From UBA8110 sp964597275 (GTDB taxonomy: Bacteria; SAR324; NAC60-12), in contig CAZQXS010000002.1 in the NCBI GenBank assembly GCA_964597275.1, positions 1 through 64,000 of the forward strand: DNA of 64,000 nt, given 5' to 3'. Positions 34,675-43,252 of the stretch are shown piece after piece. Made by a program: the position numbers and the translations under genes. The notes under the pieces were generated by a model, which made no database searches, had not been told where the DNA came from, and saw nothing but the letters and a program-made list of their open reading frames with translations. Each line of letters begins with the position of its first letter. Positions within the stretch are counted from its first letter, which is position 1.

Positions 34675-35433
34675 TCAGACCGTGAAAAGCTTACCGAATT
34701 GCGGCAGGGCATCGTCAACTCCGGCCAGCCGCAGGCAGTGCCACGCGAGCGCGTGGTTGCTGGAGGTGACGGGCTTGCCCAACTCGTCCTCCAGCCGCTT
34801 CACCTCGGCGGCGATGCGCAGGTTGGTGCAGGAGACAAACACGGTGTCCACTGACTCGTGCTGTCCCAATTCCAGCACCACCTTCCCAATGCACTCCGGG
34901 GTCATCTGCCCTACCTTGTTGTCGTCCTCCTCGTTGAACGATCCGATCACCGGGATTTCAAACCCCTGATTCTCAAAGTAATCCCGCAGGTCTTGGTTGA
35001 TCTCGTCACGATAGGGCGTGATCAGCGCAAAATTGCAAGTGTGCATCGCCGAAAGCGCGGCCACGGTCGCCGTGATCGGATTGGTCGTCTTCACCTCCGG
35101 GCGCACCGAGCGGATGCAGCGGTCCACCTCCCTCTCTCCGATGTAGAGCGATCCGGAAGTGCAGCCGTAGCCGATCACATCCAGCGGCATTCCAGGCAGG
35201 ATCACGTCCGCGCAATCGGCAAGCTTGTCCTGCATCGCCCGCAAGGTGTCCGGGGTGATGGTCGCCGCATTGGCCAGCCGGTTACCATAAATCGCCACGC
35301 CGGGCAGGTTGAGCAGTAGCCGGAACTCATGCTCAATCACATGATCGGTTGCCAGCGTCAGCAGGCCGATAGCCGCCTGTGAGCGGATTTCCGCACTCAG
35401 TTCATAGGGCAGAGATTGCAGGTTGATCGACAT
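34675..35433 (-). CDS. Asp/Glu racemase superfamily enzyme (maleate isomerase/EutA-like)
   Basis: 252 aa. The two cysteines of the fold are in the expected places: C91 in GYGCTSGS and C202 in VSCTNLR, which fits maleate cis-trans isomerase, arylmalonate decarboxylase and the ectoine-catabolism protein EutA. AIGLLTLATDHVIEHEF at the start is typical of that branch. The enzyme would use the cysteine pair for proton transfer at a carbon alpha to a carboxylate. It stands alone on the minus strand, convergent with the importer operon. Its substrate is unknown; a link to ectoine or maleate is only suggested by family resemblance. Confidence 0.8.
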   Translation of the reverse strand: MSINLQSLPYELSAEIRSQAAIGLLTLATDHVIEHEFRLLLNLPGVAIYGNRLANAATITPDTLRAMQDKLADCADVILPGMPLDVIGYGCTSGSLYIGEREVDRCIRSVRPEVKTTNPITATVAALSAMHTCNFALITPYRDEINQDLRDYFENQGFEIPVIGSFNEEDDNKVGQMTPECIGKVVLELGQHESVDTVFVSCTNLRIAAEVKRLEDELGKPVTSSNHALAWHCLRLAGVDDALPQFGKLFTV

Positions 35434-35558
35434 GGTCGGTTCCTGTGGTGCAACGGTTAGTGGAGTTTAAGGGCGAGTACACTTTCAAGAAAATCGTAGC
35501 TCCAGAACCGCAGAAAAGCAACCTATAGTGATTCTGATTAACTTTTGAACACCTCGTT

Positions 35559-35606
35559 GTAGGAGCGTTCCCTGGACGCGATTCGCGGGCATGGCCCGCT
35601 CCTACG
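35559..35606. repeat. Dispersed palindromic repeat, family C (complete copy)
   Basis: GTAGGAGCG and CGCTCCTAC make a 9-bp outer stem around a loop with GCGATTCGCGGGCATGGCC. It shares GACGCGATTCGCGGGCATGG with 30535-30567. A small open frame read through it gives a VGAGHARESRPG-type peptide, a translated repeat rather than a gene. Confidence 0.8.
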
Positions 35607-35677
35607 GTGCTTCGGGTTCGGAAGAAACAAAAACAGATACAATTCTTGTTCAGAATCACTACACATGCGAGCAGGCA

Positions 35678-36409
35678 TCAGGGCAGGGGCAGCTTGGCCA
35701 TGCGTCCGCCGTCCACGGTGTAGATTTGTCCAGTCACAAATGCCGCCGCGTCCGAGGCCAGCCACGCCACGAGTTCCGCGACTTCTTCAGGAGTTCCGGT
35801 GCGCCCCACCGGATGGATGCCTCCGATGTCCTTGCGAAACTGCTCCGGAGCGGGCATGGCGTTGATGAAATCCACGTTGAGTTCGGTGTCAATCCAGCCC
35901 GGTGCCACGGCGTTGCAGCGAATCCCCTCCGGGCCATGATCCACCGCAACCGCACGGGTGAGCCCATGCAACCCGGCCTTGGAGGCGCAGTAAGCTGGAT
36001 GCCGGGGATTCGACCCCAGCCCCTCGATGGAGCCGATGTTGACAATCGCCCCCCGCCCGCGCAAGAGCGGGAGGGCGTGCTTGATCAGCAGGAACGGTGC
36101 CCGCAGGTTGACCGCGAGGGTGCGCTCCCAATCGGTCAGCGGCATTTCCGCCACCGTGCCTTCGAGCATCACGCCCGCATTGTTGACCAGAATGTCCAGC
36201 CGACCTGCTTGAGATTTCAGTTGGGCGATGACCGCTTCCGGCACTTCCGGATCAGCAAGGTCCGCCCGGATGGTCTCGAAGCCGTCCGCATTCTGCCGCT
36301 GGGCGGTGAACACGCGGATGCCGTCCACCGCAAAACGCCGGGCACAGGCCAGCCCGATTCCGCTGCGACCGCCCGTCACCAGTGCCACCTTTTGCACCGA
36401 CTCGCTCAT
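35678..36409 (-). CDS. Short-chain dehydrogenase/reductase (SDR)
   Basis: 243 aa from ATG 36409, overlapping the stop of the preceding SDR gene (ATGA). Classical SDR motifs: TGGRSGIG nucleotide-binding loop, NNAGVM, catalytic Ser in NIGSIEG, YCASK with the active Tyr and Lys, and the C-terminal GQIYTVDGG. It oxidises or reduces a hydroxyl/keto group using NAD(P). Paired SDRs often handle sugar acids, hydroxy acids or cyclic intermediates. The exact substrate is not visible. Confidence 0.88.
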   Translation of the reverse strand: MSESVQKVALVTGGRSGIGLACARRFAVDGIRVFTAQRQNADGFETIRADLADPEVPEAVIAQLKSQAGRLDILVNNAGVMLEGTVAEMPLTDWERTLAVNLRAPFLLIKHALPLLRGRGAIVNIGSIEGLGSNPRHPAYCASKAGLHGLTRAVAVDHGPEGIRCNAVAPGWIDTELNVDFINAMPAPEQFRKDIGGIHPVGRTGTPEEVAELVAWLASDAAAFVTGQIYTVDGGRMAKLPLP

Positions 36410-37146
36410 GCGACCGCCTTTCCGCCGTTGACCTCCACCAGTGCCCCACACATGTAGCGCGACTGCTCCGAGGCCAGAAATCGCACCACGTCGGCGATGT
36501 CCTCTGGCTCCGCGATCCGGCCCAGCGGCACTGAGGCGTTCAGTTCTGAAACGGCACGATCCGGGTCAAGTCCGCGAATCTCGAATCCCGTCCGCAGCAT
36601 CGGCGTGTTGACCTCGTTGGGGCAGACGGCGTTGACCCGGATGCCCTGATGCGCATGGTCCTTGCCCAAGCACTGCGTCAAGGAGGCCAGCGCCGCCTTG
36701 GACATGCAGTAGAGCGGATGGTTCGGCCCCGGATAGACCCCCCAGCACGATGCGACGTTGACAATGGCCCCGCCACCCCGCTCGGCAAGCATCGGAATCG
36801 CCGCCCGGCAAATGCGAAACGGCGCTTCGACATTGACGGTCACCGAAAGCTGGAAATCCTCGTCGCTGGCTTCCGTCACCGGACCACGGCGGATGATGCC
36901 CGCGTTGTTGACCACGATGTCCAGCCCGCCCAAAGCTTCCACCGCTCGCTGCGGCAGGGCATCGCAATAGTCCGGATCAGACAAATCACCCGGAAGCTTC
37001 ACATCCCCGGCAATTTCCCCTGCGTGTTGGTCCGCTCCGGCGACCGCCGCACCGGACGCAGACAGGGCTTTCACAATCGCCTGCCCAATGCCGCCCGCTG
37101 CACCCGTGACCAACGCCTTCTTTCCGGACAAATCTATCAAGTCCAT
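36406..37146 (-). CDS. Short-chain dehydrogenase/reductase (SDR)
   Basis: 246 aa. TGAAGGIG nucleotide loop, an aspartate after beta-2 (GADQ) suggesting NAD preference, NNAGIIRR, catalytic NVASCWG with Ser, YCMSK, and a C-terminal VEVNGGKAVA. It is the first gene of a two-SDR unit, with ATGA coupling to the second. It is divergent from the second MttB-like gene (167 bases between starts), so both may be controlled from the same gap and belong to one pathway. The substrate is unknown. Confidence 0.88.
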   Translation of the reverse strand: MDLIDLSGKKALVTGAAGGIGQAIVKALSASGAAVAGADQHAGEIAGDVKLPGDLSDPDYCDALPQRAVEALGGLDIVVNNAGIIRRGPVTEASDEDFQLSVTVNVEAPFRICRAAIPMLAERGGGAIVNVASCWGVYPGPNHPLYCMSKAALASLTQCLGKDHAHQGIRVNAVCPNEVNTPMLRTGFEIRGLDPDRAVSELNASVPLGRIAEPEDIADVVRFLASEQSRYMCGALVEVNGGKAVA

Positions 37147-37312
37147 CCTCTTCCTCTTTTTACCAATTCAAGCACACTTATTTCTTCTGAAAAAACACGG
37201 CTCCATCTTGATCTTTCGGATTCTCTGAGGCAAGGTGAAACGCTCTCTTTTTTGCGACGGGCGGAGAGTGCCTCCGCCCGATGCCATTCATTCTTTCCAC
37301 CACCGGACTGTC

Positions 37313-38860
37313 ATGAGCGCATCCCGTCCGCGCAAACGCGGAGGCAGCGAGGCCCGCCGCCGTTTCACTGCCGAGCGCCGTGATCCCATGCTGGGAACCC
37401 TCTCCCGCAACCTGCCGATTGTCGAACCGCTGGATCCGGAGCAGGTCGAGCGCATTGACCACGAATCCATGCGCATCCTCGAAGAGGTCGGCGTGATCTT
37501 CCGCGACCCGATTGCGCTGGAGGACTGGAAGCAGGCAGGAGCGAGAGTGGATGGCGAGCGCGTGTACTTTGATCGAGGGCACATCCGGGAGCTGATTGCC
37601 AGCATTCCCTCCAACATCACGCTCCACGCCCGCGATCCCAAAAAGACCGTCCAACTTGGCGGTCCGCACTCGATCTTCGTGCCAATGACCGGAGCGCCCT
37701 ACTTGCGCGACTTGGAGGACGTGCGGCGCAATCCGACGCTGGAGGACTTGGCGACCTTCCACAAGCTCTGCCAGATGCTGCCTGCGATTCACTCCTCTGC
37801 GCATCACATCGTGGAACCGATGGACCATCCGGTGCCGCATCGCCACCTGCGCATCACCTACTCGTCCATGAAGCACTCGGACAAGACCTTCATGGGCATG
37901 ACCACCTCCGGGAAGAACGCCGAGGATGTTCTGGACCTGTGCGCAATCCTCTTCGGTGCGGATTTTCTGGAAGAGCATCCGGTGGTGACGGGCAACATCA
38001 ACGGCAACTCGCCGCTCGTCTGGGACGCGACCATGCTCGGTGCGCTGCGGGCCTTTTCCCGGCGCAACCAGTCGGTGCTGTGTTCGCCGTTCGTGCTGGG
38101 CGGGGCAAACACCCCGGCTTCTGTGGTTCCCTCGGTGGTGCAACTCAACGCCGAGGCGCTTTCCGCGCTGGCCTACACGCAGGTGGTGCGCAAGGGCACC
38201 CCGGCGATTTACGGGCACTACCTCTCCACCGTCTCCATGCAGTCTGGCGCACCGATGGCCGGGACTCCGGAAATCTCGCTGATGAACTTCATGATCGGGC
38301 AGCTGGCACGGTTCTACGACGTGCCGTGGCGCACCTCCAACACGCTCGGCGGGGCAAAGACCTTCGATGCCCAGGCCGGCTACGAAAGCGCCTCGACGCT
38401 GATGGCGGTCCTGCTTGCCGGAGCGCACTACCTCTGGCATTCTGCTGGGTGGAACGAAGCCGGAATGCACTGCTCAATTGCCAAGTTTGTCGTGGATGCC
38501 GAACAGTGCGCAATGGGCTACCGCATGACCGAAGGCCCACGCTGGGACGACTTTGACGAGGCGCTGGCCGCCGTCCGCGACATCGGCCCCGGCGGACACT
38601 ACCTCGGCCATCCGCACACGCTGGCCAACTTCGAGCGGGCCTTCTTCATGCCCCAACTCTTTGACAACAACTCCATCGAGCAGTGGAAGGCCGAAGGCTC
38701 CAAGGAAATCACGGAACGGGCACTGGGCTACGCCAAGAAATTGCTGCGCGACTACGAAGAGCCTAAACTGGATCAAGCCGTCAACGAGGCACTGCTGGAC
38801 TACATCGCCCGCCGCGAACGGGAAATCCCGGAAGATCAGGGCTTGAATGAAACCTATTAA
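37313..38860 (+). CDS. MttB-superfamily methyltransferase-like protein without pyrrolysine (second copy)
   Basis: 515 aa from ATG 37313 (MSASRPRKRGGSEARRRF); an upstream start in the same frame is less family-like. The basic N-terminus and GxEARR-type motif recur in the first MttB-like protein. RIDHESMRILEEVGV, MTTSGKNAEDVLDLC, AGYESASTLMAVLLAG and GPGGHYLGHPHTLANFERAF match the family. The two copies are clearly divergent and not a recent duplication. No TAG codon interrupts the frame. By analogy with MtgB/MtpB/MtcB it may transfer a methyl from a quaternary amine to a corrinoid protein, which must be encoded elsewhere. The DapA-like and aldehyde dehydrogenase genes follow after a hicAB remnant. 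Confidence 0.85.
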   Translation: MSASRPRKRGGSEARRRFTAERRDPMLGTLSRNLPIVEPLDPEQVERIDHESMRILEEVGVIFRDPIALEDWKQAGARVDGERVYFDRGHIRELIASIPSNITLHARDPKKTVQLGGPHSIFVPMTGAPYLRDLEDVRRNPTLEDLATFHKLCQMLPAIHSSAHHIVEPMDHPVPHRHLRITYSSMKHSDKTFMGMTTSGKNAEDVLDLCAILFGADFLEEHPVVTGNINGNSPLVWDATMLGALRAFSRRNQSVLCSPFVLGGANTPASVVPSVVQLNAEALSALAYTQVVRKGTPAIYGHYLSTVSMQSGAPMAGTPEISLMNFMIGQLARFYDVPWRTSNTLGGAKTFDAQAGYESASTLMAVLLAGAHYLWHSAGWNEAGMHCSIAKFVVDAEQCAMGYRMTEGPRWDDFDEALAAVRDIGPGGHYLGHPHTLANFERAFFMPQLFDNNSIEQWKAEGSKEITERALGYAKKLLRDYEEPKLDQAVNEALLDYIARREREIPEDQGLNETY

Positions 38861-38894
38861 GACACGACTTTCCTTGTGCCTGCATAAGGCCTTG

Positions 38895-38918
38895 TTTAAT
38901 GTGTAATTACACATTAAA
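38895..38918. promoter_or_regulatory. Perfect 24-bp palindrome, probable HicB operator overlapping the hicA promoter
   Basis: Half-sites TTTAATGTGTAA and TTACACATTAAA are exact reverse complements. TTGTTT (38892-38897) and TAAAGT (38915-38920), 17 bases apart, would make a promoter covered by the palindrome. Repression by the antitoxin's DNA-binding domain at such a site is the usual arrangement. Confidence 0.7.
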
Positions 38919-38947
38919 GTAAGTCAACCCTTCTCCTAGAGGAGAAC

Positions 38948-39127
38948 ATGACCAAACGCGAACTTCTGAAGGTGCTTAAGAAGGCGGGATGGCAGCTCAT
39001 CCGAGAAGGAAAGCACGAAGTGTAGGGAAAGGACGGGCAAACGATTCCGATCCCAAGACACAAGGGGGACATTCCGGTTGGGACAGCCAACAACATCCTC
39101 AAGCGAGCCGGAATCAAGCAGAGCTAG
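38948..39127 (+). pseudogene. hicA: HicA mRNA-interferase toxin, interrupted by an amber codon
   Basis: AGAGGAG stands just before the ATG. The frame reads MTKRELLKVLKKAGWQLIRE through GKHEV, then TAG at 39023-39025, and resumes in the same frame as GKDGQTIPIPRHKGDIPVGT and onward to a TAG at 39125. The join is where HicA proteins carry HEV-Tyr, so a TAC or TAT to TAG change explains it. The family RNA-cleavage histidine (KHEV) is kept. The double-stranded-RNA-binding-like fold would be lost after 25 residues. The remainder shows no other damage, so the mutation looks recent. TAG is an ordinary stop in other genes here, so readthrough is not assumed. Confidence 0.85.
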
Positions 39128-39147
39128 CGAGCTACGAAAAAAGGATT

Positions 39148-39537
39148 ATGGAATACTTCAATGCGGTTTTCACAGAAGAAGACGCTTCTGTTTTAGTCTC
39201 GATTCCTGATGTGGAAATCTGTGAGACGTTCGGGGGTTGTTGGGAGGAAGCCTACGAAAATGCGGTGGATGCCCTCGCTGCCTGCCTATCGGTTCCAGAA
39301 ACGATCGTTCATGCCAAGAGTTCGCTCGACCTATTGCAATCGAAGCACCCAGACGCTCAGATTATCCCGATTCCGGTGGACGAGAAAATCAAGCAGTCCT
39401 ACGAACAAACCAAGCGGTTTAACGTGATTTTCCCTCAGAGCTTGCTGACTGCTGTTGATGAGTACCGAGCCAAAACAGGCTGGAAGCGCTCCGCATTTTT
39501 GGCGGTTGCCGCTAAGGAGTATATTGAATCTCACTAA
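39148..39537 (+). CDS. hicB: HicB-family antitoxin
   Basis: 129 aa from ATG 39148, with AAAAAAGGA upstream. The N-terminal half (VFTEEDASVLVSIPDVEICETFGGCWEEA, ~6-34, and YENAVDALAACL) is the degenerate RNase-H-like HicB domain that blocks HicA. The C-terminal half (FNVIFPQSLLTAVDEYRAKTG, SAFLAVAAKEYI) is a ribbon-helix-helix DNA-binding domain suited to the palindrome at 38895-38918. It begins 20 bases after the broken hicA. It may persist only as a self-regulated DNA-binding protein. Its stop is 14 bases before the DapA-family GTG, so it could affect expression of the catabolic genes downstream. Confidence 0.85.
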   Translation: MEYFNAVFTEEDASVLVSIPDVEICETFGGCWEEAYENAVDALAACLSVPETIVHAKSSLDLLQSKHPDAQIIPIPVDEKIKQSYEQTKRFNVIFPQSLLTAVDEYRAKTGWKRSAFLAVAAKEYIESH

Positions 39538-39551
39538 AACCAAGGAGATCT

Positions 39552-40457
39552 GTGCAATTTGAAGGAATCTACACCCCGATCATCACGCCGCACACGGAAG
39601 ACGGGGCCATTGACAAGGAAGCCTTTGCGGAGGTGGCGGAGTACCTGATCGCCTCTGGAGTCCACTGCATCGTGGTGGGTGGCTCCACCGGAGAGTACTA
39701 CGCCCAGACCAACGAGGAGCGCATCGAGTTGATGAATTTCGCCCGCGAGGTCATCAACCAGCGCACCCTGCTGATGGTCGGAACCGGAGCCACGCGCACG
39801 GAGGATTGCGTGATGTTCGCCAAGGCCGCCAAGGAGTCGGGGGCGGATTTTCTGCTGATCAACTCCCCGCCGTATGCCGTGCCGACCGATCTGGAGAACG
39901 CAATGCACGCGCTTCAGATTGACCGGGCCGCAAACCTGCCGATCATGCTCTACAACTATCCCGGACGCACCGGAACCCACATGGGCGAGGAGTTTCTGGA
40001 CCGGGTGGGACGCTCGCCGAATTTCTGCGGCATCAAGGAAAGTTCCGGGGACATCAACCGCGTCCACCTGCTCGCCCGCGACTATCCGCACATCGGACTG
40101 TGCTGCGGCATGGACGACCAAGCGCTGGAGTTCTTCGCGTGGGGAGCGCGGTGTTGGGTTTGCGCTGGCTCCAACTTCCTTCCCAAGGAACACAACGCCC
40201 TCTACGAAGCCTGCGCCCTCGAAGGCGATTACACCAAGGGGCGGCGCATCATGTCAGCGCTGTTGCCTTTGATGCGCGTGCTGGAGCAGGGCGGAAAGTT
40301 CGTGCAGAGCGTCAAGTACGGCTGCGAGTTGGAAGGGCTGCGCCCCGGATCGCCGCGAGCGCCGCTACGCCCCCTCACCAAAGACGAGAAGCGCGAACTG
40401 GAGCAGGTGATTCGCACCCTGAAAACCACGATTTCCAACATCCTAGCGGAAGGCTGA
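39552..40457 (+). CDS. Dihydrodipicolinate synthase/N-acetylneuraminate lyase (DapA) family enzyme
   Basis: 301 aa from GTG 39552 with AAGGAG five bases upstream. A Schiff-base TIM barrel: K162 in GIKESSGD forms the imine, the tyrosine motif is YNYPGRTGT, and GGSTGEYY replaces the GTTGE of true DapA. It is therefore likelier to act on another 2-oxo acid than in lysine synthesis. The family includes the deaminase that turns 1-pyrroline-4-hydroxy-2-carboxylate into 2-oxoglutarate semialdehyde in hydroxyproline breakdown. An aldehyde dehydrogenase four bases downstream and a DAO-family oxidase nearby would fit that pathway. This is inference. Confidence 0.85.
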   Translation: MQFEGIYTPIITPHTEDGAIDKEAFAEVAEYLIASGVHCIVVGGSTGEYYAQTNEERIELMNFAREVINQRTLLMVGTGATRTEDCVMFAKAAKESGADFLLINSPPYAVPTDLENAMHALQIDRAANLPIMLYNYPGRTGTHMGEEFLDRVGRSPNFCGIKESSGDINRVHLLARDYPHIGLCCGMDDQALEFFAWGARCWVCAGSNFLPKEHNALYEACALEGDYTKGRRIMSALLPLMRVLEQGGKFVQSVKYGCELEGLRPGSPRAPLRPLTKDEKRELEQVIRTLKTTISNILAEG

Positions 40458-40460
40458 TCC

Positions 40461-41978
40461 ATGTCTGATTTGTTGACTCACGAAGAATATCTTGCGCTCG
40501 CCAAGAACCTCAGCTTCCCGAGCACCAGCTTTGTGGATGGCTCCTTCCGGGCGGCACAGTCCGGTAAGACCTTTCCTACGATCAATCCCGCCACGGGAGC
40601 AACGCTCGCCGAAGTCGCGGCGTGTGGTCCGGAAGATGTGGACTTCGCCGTGCAGAAAGCACGGGAGGCGTTTGACGACGGTCACTGGCGCTGCCAGCAT
40701 CCGAACGAACGCAAGGAGGTGCTGATCCGGCTGGCCAAGTTGATTTCCCGAAATCGGCGGGAACTCGCCGTGATGGAAAGCCTCGACAGCGGCAAGCCGA
40801 TCCGCGACTGCGAGACGATTGACGTTCCGGAGACAATCCACACGCTCAAGTGGCACGCGGAGCTGATTGACAAGCTCTACGACCAAACCGCCCCTGTGGG
40901 CGAGGATGCACTGGCGGTGATCAGCCGTGAGCCGATTGGCGTGGTTGGAGCCGTGTTGCCGTGGAACTTTCCGATGCTGATGCTGGCATGGAAGATCGGC
41001 CCTGCGCTTGCCGCCGGGAATTCCGTGATCGCCAAGCCCGCCGAACAGACTTCGCTGACCGCTCTGCGGATTGCCGAACTGACGATGGAGGCAGGGGTTC
41101 CTGCGGGAGTGCTGAACGTGCTGACCGGATTCGGCCCGGAGGTGGGCGAACCGCTCGGTCGGCATCCGAACGTGGACATGGTGAGCTTCACCGGGTCCAC
41201 CGAAACGGGGCGGCGCTTCCTGCACTACGCGGCGGACTCCAACCTCAAGAAGGTGGTGCTGGAGTGCGGCGGCAAGAACCCGTTCGTGGTCTTCGACGAC
41301 GCGGAGGAACTCGACTTGATCGCCGAGCATGTCGTCAACGGAGCCTTCTGGAACATGGGAGAGAACTGCTCGGCGGCCTCCCGGCTGATTGTCCATGAGG
41401 CGGTCAAGCAGCCCCTGCTGGAACGCGTACTGGCCCGGGCCGGGGAATGGCGCACGGGCGATCCGCTCAATCCGGTCAACCAGCTTGGGGCGCTCGTGGA
41501 TCAGGAACACTTCGACAAGGTCTGCTCCTATTTGGAGCAAGGCAAGACAGCGAAGGCAAAACTCATTTTGGGTGGCAGCGCGGTTGATGGCGTTTACGTC
41601 GAGCCGACTATCTTCGATGGGGTGTCCCCAGAAGCTTCGCTGGCCCGCGAGGAAATCTTCGGCCCGGTCCTCTCCGTCCTCACCGTCACCAGCAACGATG
41701 CCGCCATCGCTCTGGCAAACGACACCGATTATGGCCTGACCGCCTCGGTCTTTTCTGGAAACGCCAAACGCGCCCTCCGCGCCGCCCGCGCCCTGCGGGC
41801 CGGGACCGTCACCGTCAACTGCTACGGCGAAGGTGACATCACCACGCCTTTTGGCGGATACAAGCAGTCCGGCTTCGGCGGACGCGACAATTCGATCCAC
41901 GCCCACGACCAGTACACGGAACTCAAGACCATCTGGGTGGACCTCTCCGACCGAGCCGCTGGGGAGGCGGTGGAATGA
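40461..41978 (+). CDS. NAD(P)-dependent aldehyde dehydrogenase, PuuC-like
   Basis: 505 aa. The catalytic cysteine is in NMGENCSAASR, the general base Glu in VLECGGKNP, and the cofactor loop in FTGSTETGRRF. The end of the protein (VNCYGEGDITTPFGGYKQSG, GGRDNSIHAHDQYTELKT) closely resembles gamma-glutamyl-gamma-aminobutyraldehyde dehydrogenase PuuC and related polyamine aldehyde dehydrogenases. It oxidises an amino- or semialdehyde to the acid. It sits three bases after the DapA-family gene. It could also serve the aminotransferase at 18454 or the ureohydrolase pathway. Confidence 0.92.
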   Translation: MSDLLTHEEYLALAKNLSFPSTSFVDGSFRAAQSGKTFPTINPATGATLAEVAACGPEDVDFAVQKAREAFDDGHWRCQHPNERKEVLIRLAKLISRNRRELAVMESLDSGKPIRDCETIDVPETIHTLKWHAELIDKLYDQTAPVGEDALAVISREPIGVVGAVLPWNFPMLMLAWKIGPALAAGNSVIAKPAEQTSLTALRIAELTMEAGVPAGVLNVLTGFGPEVGEPLGRHPNVDMVSFTGSTETGRRFLHYAADSNLKKVVLECGGKNPFVVFDDAEELDLIAEHVVNGAFWNMGENCSAASRLIVHEAVKQPLLERVLARAGEWRTGDPLNPVNQLGALVDQEHFDKVCSYLEQGKTAKAKLILGGSAVDGVYVEPTIFDGVSPEASLAREEIFGPVLSVLTVTSNDAAIALANDTDYGLTASVFSGNAKRALRAARALRAGTVTVNCYGEGDITTPFGGYKQSGFGGRDNSIHAHDQYTELKTIWVDLSDRAAGEAVE

Positions 41979-42051
41979 CAAAAGAGCCTGGGGTGGAATG
42001 TCCACCCCAAAACCCAATCGGGACTTCCTGAACCCTAACCCATCCCATGCA

Positions 42052-43185
42052 ATGTCCAATCGCTTGAAAAGTGTTCTGCTCCTTGTGCTTTTTGCATCCG
42101 TTGCATGCTCCAAGGCGGTGACCACCAGCAAAACGATCCCCATGCCAAGTGGGCCGATTGAGACGGTGAACCAGTGCCAAGTTCTGGACACCCACACCTA
42201 CTGCTTGTCCGCTCAAGCCCCGGCTCCTCCCGCGACACCCGGACCATGGGGAGAGCTTTCGGCCTACTCCCCTGAAGTGTTCTGTGCTTCTGACTTGCCC
42301 GCCAACATTTGTGACGAAATCACAACCGCCCTGCTGGCAGCGGCTGTAGAATGGGGGAACTATGGTCCACTGGAGTACTGGGTCTTGGGCATTGACCAAC
42401 CAGCGGCTCAGACCCTGACTAAGCTTTACTGTGGACGACGTGACCAGCGGGGACAGTTTGCCAAGGCCCGCTGCCTGCGGAGGCACAACAACTCGCGACA
42501 TGGATTTGAGTCCTATCGTGCAACCGGAGCAGAAGCCGTTGCCTCTGGCAGGCCCAGAGGAAGTGCGGGTCTGAATGGAAATCGTGACTGGGGAATTCAT
42601 TTTTTCACATCGTCACTCCCCGTCGGGTTCACGGATCTGTTCAAGGTTCCGGGGGTCGAAGAGCAGAAGACGGTCTTTCACGAGTACTTTCATGCCGTGC
42701 AGCACTCACACATCCAAACCAAAGACCGGAACCAGCGGGATCAACTCCTTGGCCCGGTCTGGTTCAACGAAGGAGGTGCCGAGTACATGGCCCAAAAGGC
42801 GACCAAGAAGTTGCGAGAGTCTGGGGCACTCCCTGAATTGAACGAAACGGGCCGCTGGCCCTTTGTCTTCAAAGAAAAAATGCAGAGAAAGCTCAGGAAG
42901 GGTCTGAAAAAGCTGAAAAGCTGCTCTGGCCTACGGTTGCAGGACTTGACCTACGAGACACCTTGCAAAGGCGCCCACTACGATTTGGGAGCTTGGGCAC
43001 ATGCCTACCTTGACCATAAGTTCGGCTCGCAGGCATTGCTGGGAACCTTCTACCCCAGCCTCAACGAATTGGGCTGGGAGGGGGCGTTCACGAAGGCTTA
43101 CGGCATAACCTCCGAAGAGTTCTATACGGAGTTCGATCAATTTCTGAAGCTGCCGCTCAATCAGCAGATGGCGATCCTCCCCTAG
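42052..43185 (+). CDS. Putative lipoprotein zinc metallopeptidase (gluzincin-like)
   Basis: 377 aa from ATG 42052. The N-terminus is a lipoprotein-type signal (SVLLLVLFASVAC, C19). HEYFH at residues 210-214 gives an HExxH zinc site, and FNEGGAEY follows with E240 26 residues after the second His, the spacing expected of a peptidase-MA/M1-type third ligand. The region between signal and active site has several Cys residues (C39, C48 and others), suggesting disulfides and an extracytoplasmic location. I do not recognise a named family. It lies between the aldehyde dehydrogenase and DAO genes with about 70-base gaps and may not be part of their pathway. It ends with TAG. Confidence 0.65.
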   Translation: MSNRLKSVLLLVLFASVACSKAVTTSKTIPMPSGPIETVNQCQVLDTHTYCLSAQAPAPPATPGPWGELSAYSPEVFCASDLPANICDEITTALLAAAVEWGNYGPLEYWVLGIDQPAAQTLTKLYCGRRDQRGQFAKARCLRRHNNSRHGFESYRATGAEAVASGRPRGSAGLNGNRDWGIHFFTSSLPVGFTDLFKVPGVEEQKTVFHEYFHAVQHSHIQTKDRNQRDQLLGPVWFNEGGAEYMAQKATKKLRESGALPELNETGRWPFVFKEKMQRKLRKGLKKLKSCSGLRLQDLTYETPCKGAHYDLGAWAHAYLDHKFGSQALLGTFYPSLNELGWEGAFTKAYGITSEEFYTEFDQFLKLPLNQQMAILP

Positions 43186-43252
43186 CCTAAGCGATTTTTC
43201 CACAGAGCGGCTAAATCCAGAGACGGCACGGAATCACACTTCATCAGAGACC

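Noticed and set aside
14752..35606. Repeats as a possible CRISPR array
   Set aside because: Copies are kilobases apart, palindromic over most of their length and without regular spacers or cas genes.
35402..35659. Small minus-strand open frame upstream of the racemase-like gene
   Set aside because: Its only recognisable part (GAGHARESRPG) is the translation of the family C repeat; no ribosome site or conserved domain.
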